From Viscum album (taxonomy: Eukaryota; Streptophyta; Magnoliopsida; Santalales; Viscaceae), in the NCBI GenBank assembly GCA_963277665.1, contig OY728147.1, positions 1,263,183,424 through 1,263,247,423 of the forward strand: a DNA stretch of 64,000 nt. Reading direction: 5' to 3'. The position numbers and the translations under genes were made by a program. The notes below the pieces were generated by a model. The model had not been told where the DNA came from. It ran no database searches and worked only from the letters and a program-made list of their open reading frames with translations. Below, piece after piece: positions 12,181 to 25,116 of this stretch (position 1 is the first letter of the stretch; the number at the start of each line of letters is the position of its first letter).

Positions 12181-14754
12181 TGTTGATTATAACAACCTAA
12201 TTTTGTGTGAAATAAATTTTTTATGTTAATTTAATATTTTCTAAATTTTTCATTATAGAAAAAAGTAGATTTATCTTGTGCTATATGAAATCCACATGTT
12301 ATTATTTATTTGTATGCACCACCAGGTCATTGTTGCACTACACGCAACACTATTTTTTTCATGGGTTACACACAATGCATATTTATTTTAATAGCTGGTG
12401 TCACACGAAAGATCAATTTTTACCGAACTACAATATACTATTTATTATATTATTAAAATGTTATTATAGTTTCCACCACAATATTAGAATGTAAATTAAT
12501 ATAATTTTAACTATATAATGAAAATATGATTTAATAAATTATATAAAATGTACCCTTTGGTTATAAATTATCTATAAATGAAAGTAAGATCTATTCGAAA
12601 ATAAATATATTCATTTTCTAAAAAATATTTTTTTATATAAAAACACCATTTTATTTTAATTAATTAAACAGAACTCTATTATTTATGTTTTAATAAAATT
12701 TACATAATACGTATTCAATAAAATCTTTTACACTCAATTATTTATTTTATTTGAAATTTTTAAGAATAAATACATTAATAGGAATAAAAAGATATATTTC
12801 TCCAACGGGTAAATGTTCCGCCTTTTAATGGAGAAATGATTTTAAATATTATTTTTGACACCTATTTAATTTTTATATTATAAAAATTCATATTATTTTA
12901 AAGAGTTATATAAAAATTTTATTTTGTAAAATGTTTGTTATTTTCATGATAAGTTTCATAATTCGATGAATATAGAAAACACAGAATTTTAATTTGAAAC
13001 TGCTTTTTCCAATAACTAATTTATATAATTAGAATTCTTATTTGAATTGGTTTATATTTATAATTTGTAAAATATTACAAAAAAATAATTTTAGTTTATT
13101 ACAACAAATTTTACATTGAAATTCGATATAAAAACATTTCAGTCTTTTGGTCTTTTTCACTTTAAAAAATTGTTTTCTAATTAAGTAAATGAGATTAATT
13201 TTAAATTCATTTTAGAAATTTTTGTGTTTATAATTTTGAATAATGGATTATATGTTTATAATTATAATTTTCTAATTTATTAATTAGATGTATTTTATTT
13301 TAGTACAATATGAAGGACAACTATTTTAATTTTTATTACCACTGTAATGGGTAAATTAGGTAATTAAGGGTAAAAAAATATGAATAACAATATAAAACTA
13401 TGAAAACACCATCCCAAATATAATTTTATGAATTAAATTTTATCATTATAAAATATTTTTAATGGTATAATTTAATAGACTCTTTTCTCTACAAATTACT
13501 TAGATAGTATCAAAATTAAAAAGAGTTGAAAAATGTCACACTCTTACTTTTAATGTGTATAATATTTTATTTATGCGATTAAAAAGAAGATAAGTCAGAT
13601 ATTGTATATTCTTATTAAATATAATATTTTTTTTATAAAAAATTAATTTTTTTCTAATAATTATTATCGAAATAATTATTAAGAACAACTACATAATGAT
13701 GATGTAGTAATTATTCAATTAATTAAACAATTAATTATATGTTATTAGAAATATTAAAATAAATATAATTTTGAATAATAAAGGTGAACCAATAAATATA
13801 TTGGATAATATGAAATTATATAGGTGTATTAAATTAAATGGTTTGATGTTATATTGTTTAATTTATTTTCATAAATTCAATGTTTGTCTCAGAATTGACA
13901 ATTATTATATTTTAGGAACATAATATTTATTAAATTATTGAAAGACATTAACAATATTAAATATATAATATGGGAGGATATATGGAAAAAGTATCTTAAA
14001 TCTACCATTTATGCTGAATTTATACTTGAAAGGTAAAAATTATATCATATAAATAATAAAAACTTTGTTACCATAGTAAAAAATTAAAATGGCCTAACAA
14101 AGGGTTAGTCATAGTGATAAGGTTTAAAATGATACTAAAACATGTCTAAAAATATTTATGGAAGATATTATAAACTTATAAAAAATTATCTTCAAACAAA
14201 TTATAATTATGAGGTATTTTCTGATGATTGAATTTATTATAAATTAATATTTTTAGAAATTACAAAAGTGACCTTCACTCACTTATTTAAGGGAACCTCC
14301 CCTTCTCTTGTCTTAACACTTCCAAAACTATTGGAATTGGAAAAAATATATCTAGATACACTAAAAAAAATTCTTACATTCATCTTAGTATCCTCACATT
14401 ATGCATAAGGCCATCCAATTAATTCAATTTCTGAGAAATAAAAAGAGATACCCAAAGAAGAGGTAACATTCATCAACAAACGTTTTGGTTTTATTTTATA
14501 CTTAAACCACATCAATTATTTTTATTTCATGTTTATATAACAACCTAGGTATCAAAAATATACTGAAATGTTTTTATAATATGTTTTCTACAGATACTTT
14601 ATCACACTTCTATCTAACGAGTAACGAAATTACCATTCGTATGTATGGAAGACTATCGCATCAATAAATTATGAATGTTTGTTTTTCCTTTACCACCTAT
14701 CATGGTAGTAATTATGATAGAAGTAATGTTTTATATGATATGTTATACTTATTA
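12181..14754 (+). repeat. LTR copy B, first part (U3) of the old gag-type element
   Basis: It starts TGTTGATTATAACAACC right after the PPT. Its first ~200 bp resemble the U3 starts of the - strand element, including a TTGCACTACACGCA segment. A weak TATA-like CTTATTTAAGGG at 14,280 is followed by the CTCCCCTTC segment seen at the promoters of the related LTRs. A degenerate copy of the family's ACGTACGG hairpin motif lies at 14,637-14,660. The copy is interrupted after 14,754 and resumes at 25,117. It is extremely AT-rich and the single short open frame (12,276-12,494) is not a gene. Confidence 0.65.
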
Positions 14755-16371
14755 TGTAGATACCCAAAGCTTGACGTAAATGGACATTACATTACTTTTG
14801 CAGAATAATTAATACATAACGAAAACAGACACACAAGGACCGTAATAGTTTAGTGTATTTGGAAACTCGGAAAATAATCTTCTAATCGTGGTGAAATATC
14901 TTCAACATCTCCCATACAGATCTTCCCCTTTTTTCTGAGCTAAAACCTTTCTTTAAATTCTAGGGAAAAGAAAACATATAAAGGGTGATCTCAAATGCTC
15001 AGTAAGGGTAAAAAAAGAAATATCAATCACATCATTCTCATAAAAACATAATATTTTGGAAATCTTAACCTGAAAAAGAGATCAAAATTTCATAACATGG
15101 GATAAATCATAGTAGTGAAATGTAATCCCAATAATCATAACATAAAACAAAAAACTTTTTGGAATACACACATAAACATAGAGAATCATTTCTTAGTAGT
15201 CAAGACTCATTGCCAAGACTATATTAGCGGACAAACTCCATTTCTGAACTGAGTTCGCTCCTCATTTCAGTCCTGTTTCACTGAACCGGATTAACCTGCC
15301 ATTTCAGACATGTCTATCTCACGAGATATAAATCATTACCCAATTCATTGGAGGGAGAAATAGGTCCCACCCATCTCATAATTAAACCATTCTTATGTGT
15401 GCCAGAATATCATAAATCATACATCATAACATAACCCATGTAATAAAAAATGGGATTCTTAAACATCATGCCATCATATCATAATCCATATAAGATAAAA
15501 GGACATCATAAAATTAATTCCATCATAAAATAATCTTATCAATTTAAAAATAGTGATAGAAACAGAACCCTATATTATCTTAGATGCAAAATAATTTTGA
15601 TAAAACACTTGAACTCCATTCTTGAGGAAAATTTCCTTTCTAATTCAAAAACATTTTCCTTTATTAACATGTCATATAATTTTAAACTAAAATAAGTTGA
15701 TTAAAAATAAACTTGAATACTTGTAAAGAAATATTCATTGAGATAATGTTCTAAAAATCCATTCATGTCGTATAAGTTATAGAAAATCATTATTCTCGTA
15801 CTTTGGCCATAAAAGTCAAAAAGTACCTCATACGAAAAATGACAAATGATACCTTTCATATCATTTACTAAAAACTCACCGAAGGGTAAAATTGGATTTA
15901 AATAATTTTACGAGGATATAGATAATATTTCATATTGTGGAAACATGGATGTTGATGATAAATATTCCCCAGTAAATTCTGAAGTATAAACAATCATGGA
16001 TAAAAATTGAGATTGCAACATTTTCCCTTACCTTAGGTCTGATTTGCATCGTGTGTATCCAAAACTCCTGTATAATGATTTAAATAATGTCATTGACTTA
16101 TTAAAGAATCATTCTTATTGTTTTGATATCATATATCGTCATATTTTTAGCTTCTTATTAGTAATATTTCATTGCTGCTTGTTATTTGGGTGTTTATTAC
16201 TTTTTATTCTTATGCTTGTTTTATCAAATAAATTCTTATTATTGTCTTTAGGTTATATATACCTCATTTCAATAATGTTATTAGTGTAATATATATAATA
16301 TTTATTCATTCAATTCATTTATATAATAATTAGGAAATTAAGATCATGTAAAACGAGTCGCATCACATCAT

Positions 16372-16583
16372 GGAGACGGTATTCCCTACGTACGCACGAG
16401 TGATGATATCGTTCCCATGATCGTGGAATTGTATTGGAGTGTATGTATACTATTTCAGAATCAATATCAATTCACAATAATCATATATAGTTATTCTCTA
16501 CACCATTATACCCATCCAAGAAAGGTGGTGGTGGAAAACAGATTACACCATAGCGTGGAGACGATATTCCGTACGTACGCACG
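16372..16583 (-). promoter_or_regulatory. paired ACGG/CCGT hairpin motifs in the LTR
   Basis: Two copies (16,372-16,398 and 16,557-16,583) read on the - strand CGTACGTA(C/G)GGAATA followed by a CCGTCTCC- or TCGTCTCC-type 3' arm. The arms ACGG and CCGT can pair around an AATA loop. The same pair of motifs recurs in the other LTR of this element and once in the 33,381 LTR. The copies lie downstream of the TATA box, so they would be in the transcript. Confidence 0.5.
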
Positions 16584-16924
16584 CTCGGTGATTTCATTTT
16601 CCGTAGGATGGATAGAAGGTGAAATAGGGTTATTTTATATTTATAATAACATATCTGTATATGATTTATACTGATGTTATTACTTCATAATAAAACAACT
16701 AAAGAATAAGAAGTAGAAGAATAAATAAAGTTGAAAGAATCGGTAACGGACATTACCTCTTATTTGAAGCACCTCTTCTTAACCTCCACTTTTGGCACTA
16801 AATATGGTCTTTGAAGAAGACCATAACCTCTAGGATGTTTCTAGGGAAGCGTAGAAGATAAATTTTCATGTTTTTCTGATCTTGAAGGCTCAATTTGGTG
16901 TGAGGAGGAGAGGGAGGAGGTGCG

Positions 16925-16932
16925 CTTTTATA
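16925..16932 (-). promoter_or_regulatory. TATA box of the LTR promoter (TATAAAAG)
   Basis: On the - strand TATAAAAG is preceded by a pyrimidine-rich GTGCCCCTCTCCTCCCT segment and followed by GCGCACCTCCTCC. The same block is found at 23,500 and, in sense, at 34,739. Transcription should start about 30 bp further on, near 16,895. Confidence 0.65.
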
Positions 16933-18554
16933 AGGGAGGAGAGGGGCACCTTTGGAAAAACTAAAAATATTATTTTATTATAAAGTCATATTCGGTTTTT
17001 AATAGCTCCAAATTGACTTATTTCGAATATAAGGTTGTTATGGGTATAAATCCTTTCATAAAATAGAATTTAGAAATGTTTAGGTCTCTATTTTAACCTT
17101 ATCATTTAGATTTATCTTTAAGTTAAATAATTTTACTTTTACCGTGTCTTCTTGTTTTCTTACACTATAAGGTTAATAAACAGACTATAACAAGAAAAAA
17201 GAACCCCAAGTTGTTTAGTATTAATATATATAACCGTATCTACATCATTTGGCCGAACCTTAGATTTTTAGGAATAAAATAACAGTTAATAATATAATAT
17301 TTGTTTTAAAAACTATTTTATGTCAATTTGGACACTATTTGGTACTCTATTTTTGTGAAAATCATAACAACATGCATAGTTCAAACAAAGTTAATTAAAT
17401 AAATAAAAATACGTCATATTAACCTATAAAATTATTTTAATTCATAAAAATATTCAAATTACATTTATTTGGGTATTTATAATATCAATTATTTTAATAT
17501 TTCATTATTTCGGTAATTACTACATCACCATTATGTCATAAATAACTTAAATTATTTAACGTCTAAAATTTATAAATAAAATTCCATTATGTAGGAAATA
17601 TTTTCATATTTCTAATGAATATTTATAGTTCAATTTATCTTATGTATAACCCTATATTAAAAATGTTTTAGTTATTAAACTTTTATTTTAACTATTTTCA
17701 CTATTCTTTAAATAAAATAATATTAAATGTCCTAATCTAATACACGTGGGCCTAAATGGTCATATTTTATTTCTAAGGTTGTTTTTGGTCAAATTATACT
17801 TATCCAATAGAATTAATACATGTGTTAGGGTAATAATAATATCATTTTTACCCTTAATTACCCTATTTACTTTTTACCGTTGTAAAAAAAGTAAAAAGTT
17901 ACTATTCACCAAAAATTGTTTTCATCTCATTAAACCACATTTTATTCCATGATATTAACCGTGTATCTAGGATTTTCGAAATTCCACTCATAGAAGTGGT
18001 AAAATTGTGTTTTTTGTGAATTTGCAAATTCTCCTAGGAGGTGGGTAAAAGACGGTGAAAAGTTCAATAAAATTTTTATGTATATAAAATTATTATAAAA
18101 TGACTCCAATGAATTACATTGAACTTATATAGGTATTATGCATCAATTTTGACAAAAAATAAATAATTATTTAAATAAAAATCCAGTTTTTAAATAGTAA
18201 CCCAGTGTTTTCACTGTTCATCAAAAATTGAATGTTTTCAGAAAAATACAAAAATTCACCCTAGTTTAATTTCTATAATCTGAATCCTAAAATGAAGTCC
18301 ATTTTGAAAGATAAATTTTATAAAATTTTAAAAAGTGGGTATTAATATTCATAACAGCTAGTTTATATAACATATTGTTATTTAGTGAAACTCGATATTG
18401 TGTACAACGCACACTATCGTGGAAGGTCGCGATTGCGTGTAGTGCAAGACAAGTCAGGGATGCATGTAGTGAAAGCTTATTTTGGTGTAGAGTACAACAC
18501 AAGACATCAATAAAATTAAAAATAATATTTTTCATAAAATCTCGGGGTGTTACA

Positions 18555-18571
18555 TTCTACCGCCCTAAAAA
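18555..18571 (-). promoter_or_regulatory. polypurine tract
   Basis: On the - strand TTTTTAGGGCGGTAGAA runs directly into the 3' LTR start TGTAACACC. It is the expected plus-strand primer with one purine-to-pyrimidine change. It is preceded by the GAATTTCGAGGGCGAAATTC-like segment typical of plant Ty3/gypsy 3' ends. Confidence 0.7.
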
Positions 18572-19242
18572 TGAATTTCGCCCTCGAAATTCGTCGGGGT
18601 TATAAATGGTTTACTACTCGAAATTTTCTTTAATAGAAACCCACATCATAAAAAGGAATACCAAAAAAAATCTTTAAAAACTAAATTATGAAACGTAACG
18701 TCTACCCAAATTAACTAATCACTAGGTTTTCCCATAGAAGAACATAGGTGAAAATATGGATATGGAAGATAAATCTAACCATAATGTTCTAATAGAGGGT
18801 GGTAGAGATCATGGCTATGAAAAATCCAAAAATCACAAAGCCATATATTTTGAATGATCTAAGGTACCATCGGATTCCTCGGATATAAGGGAACTAGGAC
18901 AAATTTTTTTTTCAAGATCATTTCCCTAAAGTAGATTAAATTGGAATTAGAAGAAATACTTTCTTAATTCTGGTACAGTCTTACCATTGGTCGTTCCTTG
19001 GACAATTTTCACTTTATCTCTTAATGAAATGAAGTTGAATTTGTCATTTGTGATGTGTTAGCAGATCATGTGATAGAATGATGGGTCATTCCATTTGTCT
19101 CAAACAAAAGGTTAGAAAAAGTTATCATAAATACATAAGTCCATTATTACTGAGATTAATCAAATATGGTTCCTAAAATGGACTTATAAATCATATATCA
19201 TACTTCTTAATATAATAAAACTAGTTTCTAGTAAACATGGAA

Positions 19243-19357
19243 ATCCTGTAGGCCAGTGGTAGGTGATAAAGGCCTGTCGCACTTCAGTTGTGGGTTCGAT
19301 TCCCACAACCTTGTCAGACGTGATGGGTTTTCACCCATCCTGCAGGTTGTCTTTTTT
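19243..19357 (+). ncRNA. tRNA-derived Pol III-type unit (SINE-like), antisense to its host element
   Basis: It has an A box TAGGCCAGTGG (19,249-19,259), a B box GGTTCGATTCC (19,293-19,303) inside a perfect T-arm (GTGGG/CCCAC, extendable to 8 bp), and a run of six T (19,352-19,357) that could end Pol III transcription. No matching acceptor stem closes the structure, so it is not an ordinary tRNA gene. A diverged copy lies at 62,033-62,147 at the same relative place and in the same antisense orientation within the other gag-only element. The open frame 19,256-19,438 across it is chance. Confidence 0.6.
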
Positions 19358-20079
19358 CTAAAACTACATAATATCGAAAAAAAATCTAGCCTTAAAAAAT
19401 TCTATCTGATTTCGAAATTAATCCATTCCAACCTTTAAGAGTATCAAAAATAATTCTGTCCAATCTTATAATGTAAAGAGAATGATTACTTGAGAGGTCA
19501 CATAACAAGTATGTGAATACCATCATTTATCCCCCATATATCATACGATATATCTTGTTGGTCACATTCCAAACATTTAAAGGCCTTAATCATGTATTAT
19601 CTTGAAAAATGAATACCCATCGAACCTTAGTGAAAACATGAATGTAGTTAAAAGTTAACACTTTCCACATACCAAAATCCCCAAAATTCAATATACTCAA
19701 ACCGTGATATCACTATGTCCTTAAATCAATCATGAGCTCATGAATACTATCAAACAATTTATTTTCTCCTTATCCCTTCATTATGCAATATCATATACTT
19801 TCCAAAATATTTGAATAACTTTTCATGGTTACCAGTACTATATTCTTATAGAAAACCACAATGGACCAATACAAAGATATTTCAAAATTCCACGATACTA
19901 TAAATGGGATTCCATGATAATATTTTGAAATCCCATTACATAAACACCTAACCATTACACAACATAATTGTCATACTCAACATCACAAATAGTGATCGTA
20001 TGTGACTTCCCTTTATCCTTTTCCTTAAGAGGGTTCTCACATTGATCAACATTAACACTTGGATTTGGTCATTGATTAT

Positions 20080-21070
20080 CATAATGCACCATTTCCTTAC
20101 ACATGAAGCATTGAAGTGTTCGTGGTGCGTTCTCTGCAGTCTTTTCTTTATTCACATTATTAGCAACCCTTTTTACATTACGTCGACACTTAGCTGCTCG
20201 ATGACCTTATTTTAGACACTTAAAACATTATCTAGTCCCCTTAAGACAATCTCCACTATGACTATTTCCACACATTGAGAATAATGAAACGTTCATCTTC
20301 TTTTCACCATTATTATGAGATTTCTCCTTGAACTCCATCTTTCGTTTCTTGTAAAAATAGTGAGATGGATATGTTACACCAACTTCTAGTTATACCTTGA
20401 TAGCACAATGCACAATTTCATCATATATACTGAATTCTATTATAGCTAATGCCCTTTGGGGACTTGCTTTTAAGCCACTGAAAAATCGATCAACTTTAAT
20501 TTCAGGTTGGATGATAATGCCAGATACATACCTTGCAAGTCTTGTAAAATTCACTTCGCATATACCAACAGATTCATCATCCTTCTTCTTAAGATCAAGA
20601 AACTCCTTTTCCATATTTGTTCGAAGAATACAAGGGGAGTACTTACTGAAAAAGAAGTTCTTGAACTCATCCCATTCCATGGATTCAATATCATCTTGGG
20701 GCCTTGTATTCTTAATTAGAGTCCACCACTGGTCTGCTTCACCTTCTAAACGGTAAACAATTAAAATGAAATTTTCATGTTATGAACAATGAAGTACGGA
20801 AAATATCTTTTTAATGGTACTGATCAATTGTTCAGCAACAAGTGGATCAGAAGACCCATTAAAAGATGGTGGATGTTGCCTCATGAAGGACTCAATAGAA
20901 TATTGTTCCCTTATCTGATCATTTGGAAATCTATAATGATTCATAGCTTGTGTAAGTATAGAAATAAGATTTTTCACTCCATATCCCATATCATTTGGTT
21001 TCTCGGGAGGACAATCATTTCATTTTCCATTACATTGATCAACATGGTTCCTTCGGGTTTTAGCCATCAT
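20080..21070 (-). pseudogene. gag remnant of the - strand gag-only element
   Basis: It reads from an ATG near 21,070 (MAKTRRNHVDQ) through two open pieces. The first (20,989-20,780) has the segment RQHPPSFNGSSDPLVAEQ. The second (20,680-20,390) has MEWDEFKNFFFSKYSPCILR, then FLDLKKKDDESV and VNFTRLARYVSG. These are the conserved capsid segments of plant Ty3/gypsy gag. Three CCHC knuckle remnants follow: CGNSHSGDC near 20,250, CFKCLK(stop)GHRAAKC near 20,200, and CFMCKEMVHYDNQ near 20,100. Stops and at least one frameshift break the frame. It is about 70% like the gag at 60,551 by eye. Capsid protein would be the only product. Confidence 0.8.
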
Positions 21071-21320
21071 CTAAAACCCAAAAAGAATAGTGTGAAAGGA
21101 AAAAATCATGCTAGGAAAACAACATAATAAAGGGGAGTAATTTCAATCTCTAACATCATAGGTTTAATTCAAGGTTATTAATGATCGTTATCATAATTCT
21201 AGGACTATAACCTATACTTATACCTAACCTTAGAGACATCCCAAGACATATCTTAGAAATATCTCTAGGGATTTCACTAAAGTTTTTGCATCCTAGTTTC
21301 TAATGGTTAACTAAAAATTT

Positions 21321-21333
21321 CATCTGATACCAA
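21321..21333 (-). promoter_or_regulatory. primer binding site, initiator tRNA-Met type
   Basis: On the - strand TTGGTATCAGATG begins one base after the 5' LTR end (TACA). TGGTATCAGA is the complement of the 3' end of plant initiator tRNA-Met, the usual primer of chromovirus-type plant elements. Confidence 0.8.
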
Positions 21334-21334
21334 C

Positions 21335-24300
21335 TGTAAATACCCAAATCTTTACATACATTGACATTACATTACCTTTTCAGAATACTTAATACATAAC
21401 GAATACAAAAAAACAAGGACTGTAATAGTTTAGTCTCTTTGGAAACCCAGGAAATAATCTTCTAATCGTGGTAAACGATCTTCAACATCTCCCATAAAGA
21501 TCTTCCCCTTTTTTTATACCTAAGAATTTTCTTTAAATCCAGGGGAAAAGAAAACATATAAAGTGTGAGATCAAATTCTATGTAATGGTAAACAAAATAA
21601 ATATCAATCATATCATATCATATTTGTAAGAACATGACATTTTGGAAATCATAACCTGCAAAAGAGATCATAATTTCATAACATGGGATAAATCATAGTA
21701 GTGAAATGTAATCCCAATAATCAAAACGTAAAACATGAAACTTTTTGGAATACACACATAATCATAGAGAATAATTTCCTAGTAGTCAAGACTCATTACC
21801 AAGACTATCTTACAAGACAAAGTCCATTTCTGAACCATGTTCACTGCTCGTTTTAGTCATGTTTCACTGAACCGGATTAACCTGTCATTCCAGCCATGTC
21901 TATCTCATGAGATATAAATCATTACCCAATGTATTGGAGGGAGATATAGGTCACACCCATATCATAATGAAACCATTCTTATGTGTTCCACAATATCATA
22001 AATCATACATCATAACATAACCCATGTAAAAAAATGGGATTCTTAATCATTATGCCATCATATCATAATCCATATAAGATAAAATGACATCATAAAATTA
22101 ATTACATCATAAAATAATCAAATCAATGTAAAAATAGGGATAGAAACAAAACCCTATATTATCTTAGATGGAAAATAATTTTGACAAAACACTTGAACAA
22201 CATTCTTGAGGAAAATATCCTTTCTACTTCAAAAAAATTTTCCTTTCTTAAGATGTCATATAATATTATACTAAAAAATGTTGATTAAAAATAAACATGA
22301 AATATTCTAAAGGAATATTCATGGAAATAATGTTCTAAAAATCCAGTCATTGCGTATAAGTTAAAGAAAAAAATTCTTCTCGTACTTTGGCTGGAAAAGT
22401 CAAAAAGTACCTCGTACGAAAAATGAAAAATGTTTACTTTCATATATTTTACTAAAAACTCACCGAAGGGTAAAATTGGATTTAAAAAATTTTACGAGGA
22501 GATAAATAATATTACATATTGAGGAAACATGGATGTGGATGATAAATATTCCCCAGCAAATTCTGAAGTATAAACAATCTCGAATAAAAATGGAGATTGT
22601 GAGATTTTCCCTTACCTTAGGTTTGATTTGGTTCGTATGTATCCGAACCTCATGTATAATGATTTAAATAATGTCATTGACTTATTACAGAATAATACAT
22701 GTTGTTATGATATCATATATGGTCATATTATTAGCTTCTTATTAGTAATATTTCATTGTAACTTGTTATTCGGGTCTTTATTAATTTTTGTTCTTATGAA
22801 TGTTTTTTCGAATAAATTCTTATTCTTATTTTTAGGTTATAGAAACCAAATTTACAGAATGGTATTAGTGTAATATATATCATATTTATTCATTCAATTC
22901 ATTTATATAATCATTATTCAATGAAGATCATGAAGAATGAGTAGCATCACATCGTGGAGACGGTATTCCGTACGTACACACGAGTGATGATATCGTTCCC
23001 ATGATCGTGGAGTTGTATTAAAGTGTATGTATACTATTTCAGAATCAATATCACTTTACATTAATCATATATAGATATTCTATACCCATCCATGTAAGGT
23101 GGTGGTGGAAAACAGATTACACCACGGCGGGGAGACGGTATTCCGTACGTATGCACACGCAGTGATTTCATTTTCCGTAGGATGGATAGAAGGTGAAATA
23201 GAGTTGTTTCATATTTATAATAACTTATCAGTATATTAGTTATACCGATGTTATTACTTAATAATTAAAAAACTAAATAATAATAAGTAGTAGAAGAAAA
23301 AAAGTTGAAAGAATCGGTAACAGACATTACCTCTTCTTTAAAGTGCCTCTTCATAACCTCCTCTTTGGGCACTAATGATGGTCTTTGAAGAAGACCAGAA
23401 CATCTAGGATGTTTCAAGGGAAGTGTAGAAGATAAATTTTCAGGTTTTGGCCGAGATTAAAGGCTCAATGTGGTGTGAGGAGGAGAGGGAGGAGGTGCCC
23501 TTTTATAAGGGAGGAGAGGGGCACCATTGGAAAAACTAAAAATATTATTTTATTATAAAGTAATATTTGGTTTTTAATATATAAAAATTGACTTATTTCA
23601 AATCTAGATCGGGATGGGTCAAAATCATCTCATCCAATAGAATTTAGACAAGTTTAGGTTTCTATTTTAACCTTATCATTTAGATTTAACATTAAGTTAA
23701 ATACTTTTACTTTTACCGTGTCTTCTTGTTTTCTTACACTATAATATTAATAAACTTACTATAAAAAGCCAAACGAACCCCAAGTTGTTTATTATTAATA
23801 TATATAACCTTATCTAAGTCATTTTTCCGATCCATAGATTTATAGGAATAAAATAACAATTAATAATATAATATTTGTTTTAAAAAGTATTTTATGTCAA
23901 TTTGGACACTATTTGGTACTTGATTTTTGTGAAAATCATAACAGCATGATTAGTTCAAAAAAGATAATTAAATCAATACTAATATGTCATATGAACCTAT
24001 AAAATTAGTTTAATTAATAAAAATTCTCAAATTACATTTATTTTGGTATTTATAATATCAATTATTTTAATATTTCATTATTTAGGTAATTACTACATCA
24101 CTATTGTGTCATAAATAACTTAAATTATGTAATGTCTAAAAATTGTAAATAAAATACCATTATGTAGGAAATAGTTTTTACTTTCTAATAAATATTTATA
24201 GTTGAATTTATCTTATGTATAACCCTATATTAAAATTTTTTTAGTTATTAAACATTGATTTTAACTATTTTAACTATTCTTTAAATAAAATAATATTTAA

Positions 24301-25116
24301 TGTCCTAATCTAATCCAAGTTGGCCTAAATGGTCATATTTTATTCCAATGGTTGATTTTGGTCGAATTAAACTTATCCAATAGAATTATGACATGTGTTA
24401 GGGTAATAATAATATCATTTTTACCCTTAATTACCCTATTTACTTTTAACCGTGGTAAAACAAGTAAAAAGATACTATTCACCAAAAATTATTTTTATCT
24501 CATTGAACCACATTTTAGTACTTAATATTAAATGTGTCTCTCAGATTTTCTAAATTCCACTCATAGAAGCGGTAAAATTATTTTTTATGTGAATTTTCCA
24601 ATTCTCCTAGGTGGTGGGTAAAAGACGGTGAAAAGTTCAATTAAATTGTTATATATCTAAAATTATTATAAATTGACTCCAATGAATTAATTTGAACTTA
24701 TATAGTTATTATATATCAATTTTGGCCTATAATAAATAATTATTTAAATAAAAAGTTGGTTCTTAAATAGTAACCAAGTGTTTTCACTATTCATCAAAAA
24801 TTAAATGTTTTCAGAAATATACCAAAAATTCAGCCTAGGCTAATTTTGATAATCCGAATCCAAAAATGAAGTCCATTTCGAAAGATAAAATTTATAAAAA
24901 TTTTAAAATTGGGTATTACTATTCATAAAGTCTAGTTTATATAACATATCGTTATTTAGTGAAACTCGGAATTGCGTACAACACACGCTATCGTGGATGG
25001 TCACGATTATGTGTGCCAGGGATGCGTGTAGTGCAAGCTCCTTTTGGTGTAGGGTACAACACAAGACATCAAAAAAATTAAATAGAATATTTTTCATAAA
25101 ATCATGGGGTGTTACA
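21335..25116 (-). repeat. 5' LTR of the - strand gag-only element
   Basis: Paired with 14,755-18,554. On the - strand it starts TGTAACACCCCATG at 25,116 and ends TACA at 21,335, next to the PBS. It carries the promoter block at 23,500 and the two hairpin motifs at 22,956-22,982 and 23,130-23,157. Open frames within it (22,628-22,873; 24,903-25,182) are parallel to chance frames in the other LTR and are not considered genes. Confidence 0.88.
23500..23507 (-). promoter_or_regulatory. TATA box of the 5' LTR promoter (TATAAAAG)
   Basis: It has the same block as at 16,925, in the LTR that would drive transcription of this element. Upstream on the - strand is TTTTCCAATGGTGCCCCTC, shared with TTTCCAAGAGTGCCCCTCC before the TATA box at 34,739. 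Confidence 0.65.

Larger units (their letters stand above)
14755..18554 (-). repeat. 3' LTR of the - strand gag-only element
   Basis: It matches 21,335-25,116 end to end with many scattered differences, so the element is not recent. On the - strand it begins TGTAACACCCCGAG at 18,554 and ends TACA at 14,755. The U3 part (18,554 down to about 16,930) ends in a TATA box. Open frames inside it (16,044-16,289; 16,417-16,674; 17,746-17,952; 18,287-18,605) are chance frames, only partly kept in the other LTR. Confidence 0.88.
14755..25116 (-). mobile_element. complete gag-only LTR element (TR-GAG type), - strand
   Basis: Two LTRs of about 3.8 kb (14,755-18,554 and 21,335-25,116) flank an internal region of only 2.78 kb. 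On the - strand the ends read TGTAACACCCC...TACA, the PBS abuts the right-hand (5') LTR and the PPT abuts the left-hand (3') LTR. The flanking pentamers are TATTA (14,750-14,754) and GATTA (25,117-25,121), a target duplication with one change. The internal region holds a decayed gag with three CCHC remnants and no protease, RT, RNase H or integrase. It would need a partner element for those enzymes. It sits inside the 3' LTR of an older relative. Confidence 0.85.

Noticed and set aside
16044..16674. Open frames in the 14,755-18,554 LTR with a partial counterpart at 22,628-22,873
   Set aside because: They are conserved only as LTR copies. They read as hydrophobic translation of AT-rich DNA and lie on the strand opposite to the element's transcription.
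19249..19310. A functional tRNA gene
   Set aside because: A and B boxes and the T-arm are present but no acceptor stem pairs, and the same unit recurs as part of a repeat family.
20397..21127. Sense-strand open frames over the gag remnant
   Set aside because: They are shadows; the - strand translation carries the gag motifs.
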